Below, piece by piece: positions 1 to 6,588 of a stretch of DNA of 64,000 nt. The DNA is from Pseudanabaena cinerea FACHB-1277 (GTDB taxonomy: Bacteria; Cyanobacteriota; Cyanobacteriia; Pseudanabaenales; Pseudanabaenaceae). The notes beneath the pieces are model-generated. The model was not told where the DNA came from. It searched no databases and saw only the letters and a program-made list of their open reading frames with translations. The position numbers and the translations under genes are program-made. Position 1 is the stretch's first letter. Every line of letters starts with the position of its first letter. The DNA is taken from positions 1 to 64,000 of the forward strand of contig NZ_JACJPY010000008.1 in assembly GCF_014696345.1 (NCBI RefSeq), given 5' to 3'.

Positions 1-3
1 CTA

Positions 4-40
4 GATAGGTCATACTTACTATGACTTGACCTATCTTTTT
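4..40 (+). terminator. Rho-independent terminator-like hairpin
   Basis: Nine-base arms GATAGGTCA (4-12) and TGACCTATC (27-35) pair perfectly around a 14-nt loop and are followed by a run of T. In the plus orientation this is a classic intrinsic terminator, presumably for a gene that ends before the window starts. Confidence 0.65.
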
Positions 41-97
41 TATCTTAAATCCTCAAATCCCCATCTACTCATACTTCCCATATCTTTTGTCGCCCCG

Positions 98-739
98 TCA
101 GGTTAAACCTATAAAGTTAATAACGATTACAAAGGCTGCTGCGTAAATTATACGAGTAATTGTCAAACCTTTTTTTACAATCATCAAAAACATTAAAGGG
201 AATAATATATAGTACCAAAATTCATAACTTAAGCTCCACAATGGAGTATTGCTGCCCAAAGGTGATACTTTAAAAGATTGTAAAAATCCTAGGTTTCCTA
301 AAAAATGTACTAAATCTAAACGCTCAATCACAGGATGACTAACAACAGTCTGACTTAAAGTCACTCCATCATATACATTCGCTGTCCCCAATAGTTTTAT
401 CCCTAACCAATCCCATCCAAATCCTAAAATTAATGCTGGTACTAGAGCAATATATAACCTTGATAGTCTTGCAATCAGGTAATTTGCCCATGACCACTTA
501 CCTTCATCATTTTGTTTGATCACACTAGAAGAAATAAACAACCCACTCATCACAAAAAATATAACTACAGATTGATGTCCAAAGCGACTAAAATAGTAAA
601 TAGCTTGAACAAGTAAGTTCTTGGATTGAACTATTGGATAGTCGACGAAAAATAAATTTTTTAGATGATGTAGGCAAACTTGCCAAGCTGCTACAGTTCT
701 CAATAGATCCAAATGTGCTGAGCCAACGGTATTTTTCAT
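98..739 (-). CDS. Acyltransferase 3 (OafA/YrhL) family protein, C-terminally truncated
   Basis: This is the N-terminal half of an integral-membrane acyltransferase 3 protein, a family that moves acyl groups onto surface polysaccharides or lipids. The opening LDLLRTVAAWQVCLHH is the family's first helix with the catalytic-type His. FFVMSGLFISSSVIK and the Arg-rich YLIARLSRLYIAL follow, and LWSLSYEFWYYILFP lies near the end. Family members usually have about 350-400 residues and ten membrane helices; this frame stops after 213, just past the fifth or sixth helix. ATG at 739 is chosen; a GTG lies three codons upstream. No continuation is visible before the hairpin at 4-40. It is probably a decayed or truncated gene. 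Confidence 0.7.
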   Translation of the reverse strand: MKNTVGSAHLDLLRTVAAWQVCLHHLKNLFFVDYPIVQSKNLLVQAIYYFSRFGHQSVVIFFVMSGLFISSSVIKQNDEGKWSWANYLIARLSRLYIALVPALILGFGWDWLGIKLLGTANVYDGVTLSQTVVSHPVIERLDLVHFLGNLGFLQSFKVSPLGSNTPLWSLSYEFWYYILFPLMFLMIVKKGLTITRIIYAAAFVIVINFIGLT

Positions 740-854
740 GGGATGCACCAGCTTTAATAAGCATTGATTTTAACAATACTGCGGACAAATTGGCTCTTCT
801 AGGTTTAGAGAGTATTTTTGAAAAGTTTTGTCTTTCGCTAAAAACACTATCTGC

Positions 855-890
855 TCCCCTCACCCCGCCCCTTACGAAAGGGGGGAAAGA
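855..890. repeat. G/C-run dispersed repeat
   Basis: A C-rich run, then CCTTACGAAAGG, then a G-run form a palindromic element. An inverted relative lies at 51116-51151. It sits in the 274-bp gap between the acyltransferase fragment and the lipid-A-like gene, which otherwise holds only a low-quality open frame without coding character. Confidence 0.5.
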
Positions 891-1013
891 TTTAAGCTAC
901 TGTGTACACACAAATATCTCTGGCTACGTTTTAAGGTTTAGATCCCGCTAAATTCTCTGGTTTTCGGTTTTAATTAAGCTGAGCTACTTACTTAAAACAT
1001 TAACTGCATAATC

Positions 1014-2201
1014 ATGACGCAAAAAAAGAGAGTTGTATTTATTAGCAATGGTCATGGGGAAGACCTCAATGCTTGCGAAGTATTGAAGGCAATGCGGCAG
1101 AAATATCCGCACCTTGAGGCGATCGCTTTGCCATTGGTGGGGGAAGGGAATGCCTATCTTCGTGCAGGGGTAGAGATTGTTACGCCCACTAAAGCTTTGC
1201 CATCGGGGGGCTTTGCTTATTTGAGCTTATGGAAACAAATTCAAGATTTTCAATCGGGGCTAATCGCTCTCACTTGGCAACAAATTCAAGCTGCCCGTCA
1301 ATGTGGAAAAACCTGTGATTTTGCCTTTGCCACAGGGGATGTTTTACCCGCAATTTTCGCCTATTTGACGGGACTACCCTATGCCATGTTTTTAGTATCT
1401 TCCTCGGCATTTTATGAAAATCGCTACATTCCCCGTTGGGAACAGGCATTAATGATGCGATCGCCCCGTTGCCAAAAAATCCTCACCCGTGATGCCTATA
1501 GCGCCGAATTAATCAAACAAAGGGGCTACCGCAATGTCAGTTTTGCAGGCTATCCGATTATGGATGTGCTGGAGCCAACGGGCAGAGATTTACATTTAAT
1601 TGCTGATGTGCCAGCGATCGCCCTATTAACAGGTAGCCGTTTACCCGAAGCGGCAGCCAATTTATTATTGCAAATACGCCTCTGTGAACAGATCGCCCTA
1701 GTCATGCAACCTGTACAGTTTCGCGCCGCTCTTGTGCCAAGCATGATGCCCCTATTGCCAGAAATCGCCGCCCAAGCGGGTTGGCAATATGATACTGGCA
1801 AGCTCTATCAGCCCGAACTAGGTTTAAGCATTCTCTGTTTTAGTGATGCCTTTGCAGATATTCTGCACCAATGTAATTTGGCGATCGGCATGGCAGGCAC
1901 AGCCGTCGAGCAAGCGGTGGGACTAGGCAAACCCGTAATTCAAATTATTGGCAATGGTCCCCAGTTTAACTATCGCTTTGCCAATGCTCAAGAACGGTTA
2001 TTGGGCTTATCTGTTAGAACTATTGGTCAAGAACCTGCCAATTTAGAAACCTTACAAAATGCAGCAAAATGTATCAATCAAACCTTAGGCGATCGCGAAT
2101 ATTTAGAACAATGCAAAATTAACGGCTTAGAAAGGGTCGGCGCTAAGGGCGGCTCTGAAAGATTAGCCGATGCGATCGCTGAGATATTACTTCTGATCTA
2201 A
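1014..2201 (+). CDS. Lipid-A-disaccharide synthase-related protein
   Basis: A 395-residue protein of the cyanobacterial family related to LpxB (GT-B fold glycosyltransferase). Residues 8-17 (FISNGHGEDL) form the N-terminal nucleotide-sugar loop. The C-terminal half has GMAGTAVEQAVGLGKPV, which matches the donor-binding region in which LpxB and MurG hold the UDP sugar. LpxB makes the lipid A disaccharide; members of this related family have no established reaction that I know of, so the substrate is unknown. ATG at 1014 fits. The gene stands alone, with a dispersed repeat immediately downstream. Several HIP1 sites lie within it, as in neighbouring core genes. Confidence 0.85.
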   Translation: MTQKKRVVFISNGHGEDLNACEVLKAMRQKYPHLEAIALPLVGEGNAYLRAGVEIVTPTKALPSGGFAYLSLWKQIQDFQSGLIALTWQQIQAARQCGKTCDFAFATGDVLPAIFAYLTGLPYAMFLVSSSAFYENRYIPRWEQALMMRSPRCQKILTRDAYSAELIKQRGYRNVSFAGYPIMDVLEPTGRDLHLIADVPAIALLTGSRLPEAAANLLLQIRLCEQIALVMQPVQFRAALVPSMMPLLPEIAAQAGWQYDTGKLYQPELGLSILCFSDAFADILHQCNLAIGMAGTAVEQAVGLGKPVIQIIGNGPQFNYRFANAQERLLGLSVRTIGQEPANLETLQNAAKCINQTLGDREYLEQCKINGLERVGAKGGSERLADAIAEILLLI

Positions 2202-2510
2202 CTTGTCACCTACGGCAGGCTTCAGTTCAGTACAGCAGGGCAACCACGGGGGGATTGCCCCTACCTGAATAATTTAAATTTTTTGTAGGGGCTATGCCAC
2301 CGTGCCAACCCTAATCTTCCACATATTACAGATTGAATAGTACCGAAGAATTTGTGATTTAAATTCTTTCAATACTGTAGAATGCAGTTTTTTGTCCGCT
2401 ATCTCTTGCAGCGCTATCTATTCTAAAAGTGCCGAGAAACTGCAAAAACTAAGGATTGAGAATAGTTAAATACTGACATTTTGACTGATGCTTTGTAAGC
2501 TTAAGAGAAT
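2202..2510. other. Intergenic region with one dispersed repeat
   Basis: This 309-bp gap has no credible reading frame. It holds the GGGCAA...TTGCCC element at 2236-2274 and AT-rich sequence with no clear promoter. It marks the left edge of the TA-rich island. Confidence 0.5.
2236..2274. repeat. Dispersed GGGCAA/TTGCCC hairpin repeat, copy 1
   Basis: GGGCAACCACGGGGGGATTG followed by CCCCTACCTG forms a short hairpin (GGGCAA 2238-2243, TTGCCC 2255-2260). A nearly identical copy with the same flanks lies at 30281-30319, so this is a dispersed intergenic repeat and not a gene-specific terminator. Confidence 0.75.
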
Positions 2511-2810
2511 CTATAAATCTTGAGTAATATTTTCCTTTCTTGCATAATTGCTGTTGTGTTCCTTGATTAGCTCTAATGAGTACTCAGGTTTATTTTCTCC
2601 ATAGCATTGTTCTAAATTCTGTAAAGAGAAGGATTCCAGATTATCTTCTTGTTGAGATAGATTGCTATCAATGTTGATGGAATTAATGATTTGTTGCCAA
2701 AGTTCAACGGGGACAATTACATCGATTGTTTTGCCTTCGATGTTGGTGACGTAGCGGATACGGTTATCTGTTAGTGCGTTTGGTGTTGCGTTTGGTGTTG
2801 CGATCGCCAT
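2511..2810 (-). CDS. Orphan antitoxin-like small protein
   Basis: A 99-residue acidic protein. Its RIRYVTNIEGKTIDVIVP stretch, followed by a helix with a Trp, resembles the short antitoxins found beside PIN or RelE toxins in cyanobacteria. The start is taken at 2810 because AAGAGGA lies about eight bases upstream; two earlier in-frame ATGs lack such spacing. The N-terminus carries a 12-bp tandem repeat encoding ATPN twice. No toxin gene follows: downstream there is only the 2202-2510 gap. It may be a surviving antitoxin whose toxin was lost, or simply a conserved hypothetical. Confidence 0.55.
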   Translation of the reverse strand: MAIATPNATPNALTDNRIRYVTNIEGKTIDVIVPVELWQQIINSINIDSNLSQQEDNLESFSLQNLEQCYGENKPEYSLELIKEHNSNYARKENITQDL

Positions 2811-2880
2811 GATGATCATCCTCTTATCGTAGTTATATTTTATATCGCCTCTCATCAAGCCCAAACAAAACCCCATGATC

Positions 2881-3030
2881 GCGTTGGCACTAAACAATCG
2901 GCGATCGCTCTTGCTTGAGGATGCTGATTATGATGGGCGATCGATGTCAATGTTACAGGAAAATGCGGTTGCTCTCAATCAGAAGGTTGAGATTAAGTTT
3001 TCAGCGATCGCGTATTAAGACGAGTTTGGT
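2881..3030 (+). pseudogene. Degenerate higA 3'-end remnant, copy A
   Basis: About 140 bases closely match the end of the intact HTH antitoxin gene at 6113-6412 (TAAACAATCGGCGATCGCT, then GAGGATGCTGATTATGATGG, then GTTGAGATTAAGTTT). Small differences break the frame and no 5' part of the gene is present. The preceding bases 2845-2880 also match 4690-4725. Copies A and B share changes that the intact gene lacks, so they derive from a common altered ancestor. Confidence 0.75.
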
Positions 3031-3045
3031 GTTCCTTCTTAATAG

Positions 3046-3465
3046 TTATTTTAAAATCAGATTCTGAAAATGTTGATACGAAATAATTTCTACACCTTGA
3101 AAAGGGTTTAATATCAACAAATCTACATCACCTGTGACTAGGTAATTTGCATGACCTGATACGGCTAAATCCAAGAGAAAATTATCTTTTGCGTCTCGAC
3201 AATCTTCAAAATGGTGAGTAATTTCGATCAATTCAACTTTTTCATAGAGAAGTGTCACTAAATCTTCAATGGCGGTTTCTGAAAAGTATTTTTTAAATTT
3301 TGGACGTTTCAAAACTTTAATTAATTCGCCAAATAGGTCATTGCTAAATAGAACGATTACTTGATCGCTAATGATGGCTTGGCTAAGACCTGTAAGTGAT
3401 TTGCCAATGAGAAAGCTAATCCAAATATTCGTGTCGATAACAAGGCGAAGTGGATTACCTTGCAT
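3046..3465 (-). CDS. PIN-domain toxin (TA system)
   Basis: A 139-residue PIN-fold ribonuclease toxin of the 'PIN family toxin' group. RLVIDTNIWISFLIG carries the first metal-binding Asp at residue 11. A conserved acidic region CRDAKDNFLLDLAVSG and LVTGDVDLL supply the other Asp residues of the active site. Such toxins cleave RNA when freed from their antitoxin. The start overlaps the end of the antitoxin gene by 11 bases, so the two are translationally coupled. The pair is bracketed by two higA remnants (copies A and B). Confidence 0.85.
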   Translation of the reverse strand: MQGNPLRLVIDTNIWISFLIGKSLTGLSQAIISDQVIVLFSNDLFGELIKVLKRPKFKKYFSETAIEDLVTLLYEKVELIEITHHFEDCRDAKDNFLLDLAVSGHANYLVTGDVDLLILNPFQGVEIISYQHFQNLILK

Positions 3466-3673
3466 GATAATTTGCTTGCCTTACGGCTTCAACTTCTTGA
3501 GTAATATCTTCTAAACTTAGCTCGTCAGTTTGTACTGAACTTAAAAATTTATTGAATCTCACTGAAAATGTGTCTTTTTCTAGCAACTGCAATAATTCCA
3601 GCTTTTCTTGTAGATTGCATTGCGAGATTACTGTTTTAAGTTGGGAAAAGTCTATGGAGATGGACACATTCAT
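3455..3673 (-). CDS. Antitoxin of PIN pair
   Basis: A 72-residue protein whose sequence (SISIDFSQLKTVISQCNLQEKLELLQLLEKD) follows the pattern of cyanobacterial antitoxins that precede PIN toxins: a short beta strand and a helix rich in K, E and L, then an acidic tail. The ATG at 3673 has AGGA eight bases upstream; the earlier TTG-type extension is not needed. It is first in a two-gene operon with the toxin and probably represses its own promoter. Confidence 0.75.
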   Translation of the reverse strand: MNVSISIDFSQLKTVISQCNLQEKLELLQLLEKDTFSVRFNKFLSSVQTDELSLEDITQEVEAVRQANYHAR

Positions 3674-3696
3674 TTTTGCCGTCCTACAAAAAATCA

Positions 3697-3728
3697 TTAG
3701 CATTTGAATACTGCTAACATTGTACAGC
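3697..3728 (-). promoter_or_regulatory. TA promoter with shared box and inverted repeat
   Basis: On the minus strand TACAAT (3719-3724) is a good -10 hexamer for the PIN pair. Just downstream is the inverted repeat TTAGCA/TGCTAA (3697-3702, 3712-3717), a candidate autoregulatory operator. The 19 bases 3710-3728 match 4638-4656 in front of the unrelated TumA-like gene. Confidence 0.45.
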
Positions 3729-3737
3729 GATCGCTCT

Positions 3738-3884
3738 AGTACTAAACAATCGGCGATCGCTCTTGCTTGAGGATGCTGATTATGATGGGCATTCGCTGTC
3801 TATGTTACAGAAAAATGCGGTTGCTCTCAATCAGAAGGTTGAGATTAAGTTTAGCGCGATCGCGTCTTGAGACGAGTTTGGTGT
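3738..3884 (+). pseudogene. Degenerate higA 3'-end remnant, copy B
   Basis: This is nearly the same sequence as copy A (2881-3030) and the 3' end of the intact gene at 6278-6432, including the downstream GACGAGTTTGGTGT. No start or N-terminal part exists. It lies between the PIN pair and the TumE/TumA-like pair. Confidence 0.75.
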
Positions 3885-3888
3885 CATC

Positions 3889-4287
3889 CTACCCCCCATA
3901 TTTTTGCTTTATAATCTGTTCAATTTCTTGACAGATTTCTTCTAGCAATGGTGCATCTGACGCAACGATATTGTTCTCCTGTTGTTGATGTTTGTGATGT
4001 GGGAATGTTGATATATTTAGCTTTTGGTGATGGGGTGCGTTGTCATAACGAAAGATTAGCTGATCATCTTGATCCATGTATTGATAGGAATATTTACCTC
4101 TGTCGATTGATAACTCTACATCGACAAATTCTCGGATATGCAGGATAGTTCCATCTTGGAAATATGCGATACCTCTAATAAATCCAATGTAATCGGCTCT
4201 TGCTTCTGTTTCAAGCTCGAATTTCTGCACAATTTCTAAACTGTTCAGAAAATTTCTAATTCTGGCAAAATATTCTTCAATCAACAA
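3889..4287 (-). CDS. TumE-like toxin (DUF6516 family)
   Basis: About 132 residues with the family's hallmark stretches IGFIRGIAYFQDG, LHIREFVDVE, YSYQYMDQDDQLIFRYDN, APHH and FPHHKH. TumE proteins are toxins paired with TumA antitoxins. There is no ATG start. AAGGAG precedes in-frame TTG codons at 4287 (7-nt spacing) and 4284, so a TTG start at one of these is likely; the open frame extends to another TTG at 4311 that has no ribosome binding site. The start overlaps the end of the antitoxin gene, which implies coupled translation. Confidence 0.8.
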   Translation of the reverse strand: MLIEEYFARIRNFLNSLEIVQKFELETEARADYIGFIRGIAYFQDGTILHIREFVDVELSIDRGKYSYQYMDQDDQLIFRYDNAPHHQKLNISTFPHHKHQQQENNIVASDAPLLEEICQEIEQIIKQKYGG

Positions 4288-4597
4288 ATTCAATCTCCTT
4301 GACAATTGCAATTTTCTGTTGCAATTTCTCTAGCATCCATGCTTCGCCTAGCCATTCGTCAAAGTCAAAGCTATGCTGTAGCTGATCGCTGGTAAAGAGA
4401 TTGATAAATGTTTCAGTTGACCATTGATATTTTGCTTCAAATTGTTCTAGTCGTGTTTGAGTTTTTTGTAGCCCTAATTCAAGAGTTTGCAACCTTTTCG
4501 CAAAGTCACTTTGAATCATCTCTCTGATCGATGCTGGATGATTTGATCGCAGTTTGATGATGTTTGTAATTTTGGCGTTTATAGACTGTGCTGTCAT
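4277..4597 (-). CDS. TumA-like antitoxin
   Basis: A 106-residue protein upstream of the TumE-like toxin. It is mostly helical, with a long charged coiled-coil stretch (FAKRLQTLELGLQKTQTRLE), which agrees with TumA-type antitoxins. AAGGAGG with 7-nt spacing fixes the start at 4597; the ATG two codons earlier is too close to it. It overlaps the toxin frame by about 11 bases. Partner identity rests mainly on gene order. Confidence 0.7.
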   Translation of the reverse strand: MTAQSINAKITNIIKLRSNHPASIREMIQSDFAKRLQTLELGLQKTQTRLEQFEAKYQWSTETFINLFTSDQLQHSFDFDEWLGEAWMLEKLQQKIAIVKEIEFVD

Positions 4598-4637
4598 TCC
4601 CATTCCTCCTTTAATCAATAGAATTCACCTTTTTATC

Positions 4638-4656
4638 ACTGCTATTATTATACAGC
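4638..4656 (-). promoter_or_regulatory. TumA promoter with shared box
   Basis: TATAAT (minus strand, 4647-4652) is a consensus -10. The surrounding GCTGTATAATAATAGCAGT is almost the same as GCTGTACAATGTTAGCAGT before the neighbouring PIN pair (3710-3728), although the genes behind them are unrelated. Confidence 0.5.
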
Positions 4657-4683
4657 GATCGCCTAAATCATCAGTATCTAAGC

Positions 4684-4770
4684 GCGATCGCCTCTCATCA
4701 AACCCAAACAAACTCCAATGATCGCATTCTAAACAATCGGCGATCGCCCTTGTTTGAAGATGCTAGTAAT
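4684..4770 (+). pseudogene. Short higA remnant, copy D
   Basis: This shares TCGCCTCTCATCAA.CCCAAACAAA with the bases before copy A, and CTAAACAATCGGCGATCGC followed by a diverged TTGTTTGAAGATGCTAG with the higA 3' region. It is shorter and more decayed than copies A and B. It lies between the TumA promoter and the next PIN pair. Confidence 0.6.
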
Positions 4771-4793
4771 AAACCTACATCTATTTCCAGAAC

Positions 4794-5246
4794 TTAGGCG
4801 ATCGCTTGCCAGTATTTAGCGTTAACAAATCTTTCCAAATGTCCCACGTTTGTTGTGGCGACTACGACAATGCGATCGCCCTGTGACTCGGCAATTAGTG
4901 ATGCTTGTGCGGCAAGGATGACATCGCCATCTAGTGCCTCTGGACTGGCTGTTGGTTTACCTGTTTGTCTCGCTTCTGCCCAAAATTCAGCAGCTTTTTG
5001 CATCGTTGCTGTGGTCAGGGGTAAATACTCCAAGCGATTTTTTAGCTGATCTAAACGCCTGATACCCGCTAGTTTATTGGCTCTTAGTAATTCACGCCTA
5101 ACTTCGTAGTCGGTAATTTCAGGAACAATTAATCTATAACCCTTGGCAACTAATCTCTCTGACCAATAGCGGCATTCTAGGGTAGCGGGAGTGGAGTTGG
5201 GGTTTGATAGGATGCCGAGTGGGGCTGAGTCAAGTAAAACAATCAT
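4794..5246 (-). CDS. PIN-domain (VapC-like) toxin
   Basis: A 150-residue PIN-fold nuclease. MIVLLDSAPLGILSNP carries the first Asp (residue 6), YEVRRELLR supplies the conserved Glu region, DGDVILAAQA the third acidic site, and VVATTNVGHLERF the last motif. The family cleaves RNA. Its ATG overlaps the antitoxin stop as ATGA (5243-5246). It belongs to a different PIN subgroup from the 3046-3465 toxin, so it is not a simple duplicate. Confidence 0.85.
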   Translation of the reverse strand: MIVLLDSAPLGILSNPNSTPATLECRYWSERLVAKGYRLIVPEITDYEVRRELLRANKLAGIRRLDQLKNRLEYLPLTTATMQKAAEFWAEARQTGKPTASPEALDGDVILAAQASLIAESQGDRIVVVATTNVGHLERFVNAKYWQAIA

Positions 5247-5596
5247 GCGGTGAGTGAGAGTGGGCGCTCAGTTATCAATTCTTCGCCTAAAGCCTGTTGC
5301 AGATATTCCCATGTCTCTCTCTGTTCATCAGCATCATCTCGGAGATCCCATTCATCGAAAAGATCGCTCAATGCTTTTGCTCTTGCTGCAATTTCTTCGG
5401 GTGTCCTTGTTGGCAATATGTAAACGCCTTCAGCATTAACGTAGGGCTGATTAGTAGGGATGGTTGGCTCTGGTTTGACTGCGGTAACAGATGAGTTTGG
5501 TTTGCCAAACCACTGCTGTAGCTGCGTAACTACTACTTCAGTAATCACTGCCTTGAGATCTTCTATGGTTAGATCTGTAATTCGTTTTTGGTTCAT
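5243..5596 (-). CDS. Antitoxin of VapC-like pair
   Basis: A 117-residue acidic protein. The N-terminal MNQKRITDLTIEDLKAVI helix is typical of antitoxins beside this PIN subgroup in cyanobacteria, and the C-terminal half (SDLFDEWDLRDDADEQRETW) is strongly acidic, suiting a toxin-neutralising tail. GGAGG precedes the ATG at 5596; an upstream in-frame start lacks such a site. Translational coupling to the toxin is by an ATGA overlap. Confidence 0.75.
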   Translation of the reverse strand: MNQKRITDLTIEDLKAVITEVVVTQLQQWFGKPNSSVTAVKPEPTIPTNQPYVNAEGVYILPTRTPEEIAARAKALSDLFDEWDLRDDADEQRETWEYLQQALGEELITERPLSLTA

Positions 5597-5635
5597 TTTG
5601 CACCTCCATAGGGATCTCAAGCGTTTGCTAGCTAT

Positions 5636-5663
5636 ATATTACACCATATATGGTTTTCGGCAA
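5636..5663 (-). promoter_or_regulatory. Antitoxin promoter with palindromic operator
   Basis: On the minus strand TTGCCG (5658-5663), a 16-bp spacer and TAATAT (5636-5641) form a promoter for the 5596 antitoxin. The spacer holds the perfect palindrome ACCATATATGGT (5643-5654), well placed for autorepression by the TA complex. Confidence 0.5.
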
Positions 5664-5683
5664 ATTAAGGGTGATCAAATATA

Positions 5684-5706
5684 ACAATATTGTGATTTAA
5701 TATAGT
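5684..5706 (+). promoter_or_regulatory. higBA promoter region
   Basis: TATAGT at 5701-5706 is a plausible -10 for the higBA pair, preceded by the palindrome ACAATATTGT (5684-5693). Transcription would begin near 5713, leaving under ten bases before the ATG at 5722, so the message may be nearly leaderless. Confidence 0.35.
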
Positions 5707-5721
5707 AAAATTATCGTAGTG

Positions 5722-6120
5722 ATGGGTGTGCCGAAAGCGCAGGTTATTTTCTATCAAGATGAAGGTGGTGCTGCTCCTGTTTTAGAGTGGTTGAAAGTCC
5801 TACTCAAGCAAGACCGCAAAGGTTATGCAAATTGTGTAGCTAGGATTCAGCAGCTTGCGAGTACAGGTTATGAACTACGCCGCCCCGCAGCAGATTATCT
5901 GCGTGATGGAATCTATGAACTTCGCGCTAAGCACATTCATGTTCAGTATCGCATCTTGTACTTTTTTGATGGTCAAAATATCGCAATTCTTGCTCATGCC
6001 ATTACTAAAGATACTGATCAAGTGCCGATCGCTGATATTGATAGGGCGATTAGGCGTAAGCGTCTATTTGAGAAGAATCCAAGTATCCATACTTATGAAG
6101 AGGATTTAGATAATGGCTAA
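5722..6120 (+). CDS. HigB/RelE-type toxin (phage Gp49-like)
   Basis: A 132-residue RelE-superfamily toxin. KAQVIFYQDEGGAAPVLEWL, LRRPAADYLRDGIYELR and VQYRILYFFDGQNIAILAHA follow the Gp49/HigB pattern: a strand, a helical pair, then the beta sheet with the R..YRILYF core. These toxins cut translated mRNA in the ribosome. The ATG at 5722 is preferred over an adjacent GTG at 5719; neither has a strong ribosome binding site. The toxin precedes the antitoxin, the order typical of higBA, and the two genes overlap by 8 bases. Confidence 0.85.
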   Translation: MGVPKAQVIFYQDEGGAAPVLEWLKVLLKQDRKGYANCVARIQQLASTGYELRRPAADYLRDGIYELRAKHIHVQYRILYFFDGQNIAILAHAITKDTDQVPIADIDRAIRRKRLFEKNPSIHTYEEDLDNG

Positions 6121-6412
6121 GACTAGTGATGCACTTAAAATCATTGATAGTTTGACTAGTGATGATTCTGAAATGGAGAATCTGATTAGGGAGGCTTCGC
6201 TGAATGCGATTGTGGCTCAACTTATCTATGAGGCGAGGACTGCTAGGGGTTTAACACAGAAACAACTTGCCGATCGCGTTGGTACTAAACAATCGGCGAT
6301 CGCTAGGCTTGAGGATGCTGATTATGATGGACATTCGCTGTCAATGTTACAGAAAATTGCTGGCGCTCTCAATCAAAAGGTTGAGATTAAGTTTTCTGCG
6401 ATCGCGTCTTGA
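6113..6412 (+). CDS. HigA-type HTH antitoxin
   Basis: A 99-residue XRE-family protein. The helix-turn-helix lies at about residues 42-75 (RGLTQKQLADRVGTKQSAIA, then RLEDADYD), and the end VEIKFSAIA is usual for HigA-type antitoxins of Gp49 toxins. It binds HigB and represses the operon promoter. Its last 140 bases and the sequence just downstream are the source of the degenerate copies at 2881-3030, 3738-3884 and 4684-4770. Confidence 0.88.
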   Translation: MAKTSDALKIIDSLTSDDSEMENLIREASLNAIVAQLIYEARTARGLTQKQLADRVGTKQSAIARLEDADYDGHSLSMLQKIAGALNQKVEIKFSAIAS

Positions 6413-6533
6413 GACGAGTTTGGTGTAGTCCATGTTTTTCAGCAAAATAAGGGCGATCGCTAGAACTTTGCAAGCTAATCTTAAATTTTGTGATGCAAGG
6501 CTTATGAATGAGCTATATTAAGCTTATGGAATT

Positions 6534-6551
6534 TGGATTAGCAAAAATCCA
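6534..6551 (+). promoter_or_regulatory. Inverted repeat before helicase-HNH gene
   Basis: TGGATT and AATCCA form a six-base inverted repeat with a six-base spacer, 38 bases before the start of the helicase gene. It could be an operator. No convincing -35/-10 pair was found in the 176-bp gap. Confidence 0.25.
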
Positions 6552-6588
6552 TTTGTAAAAATGTTCTAGATACGATAGTCCTAAAAGT

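Noticed and set aside
634-951. Plus-strand open frame of 105 codons overlapping the acyltransferase start
   Set aside because: It runs through a dispersed repeat and antisense coding sequence, and shows no family pattern or ribosome binding site.
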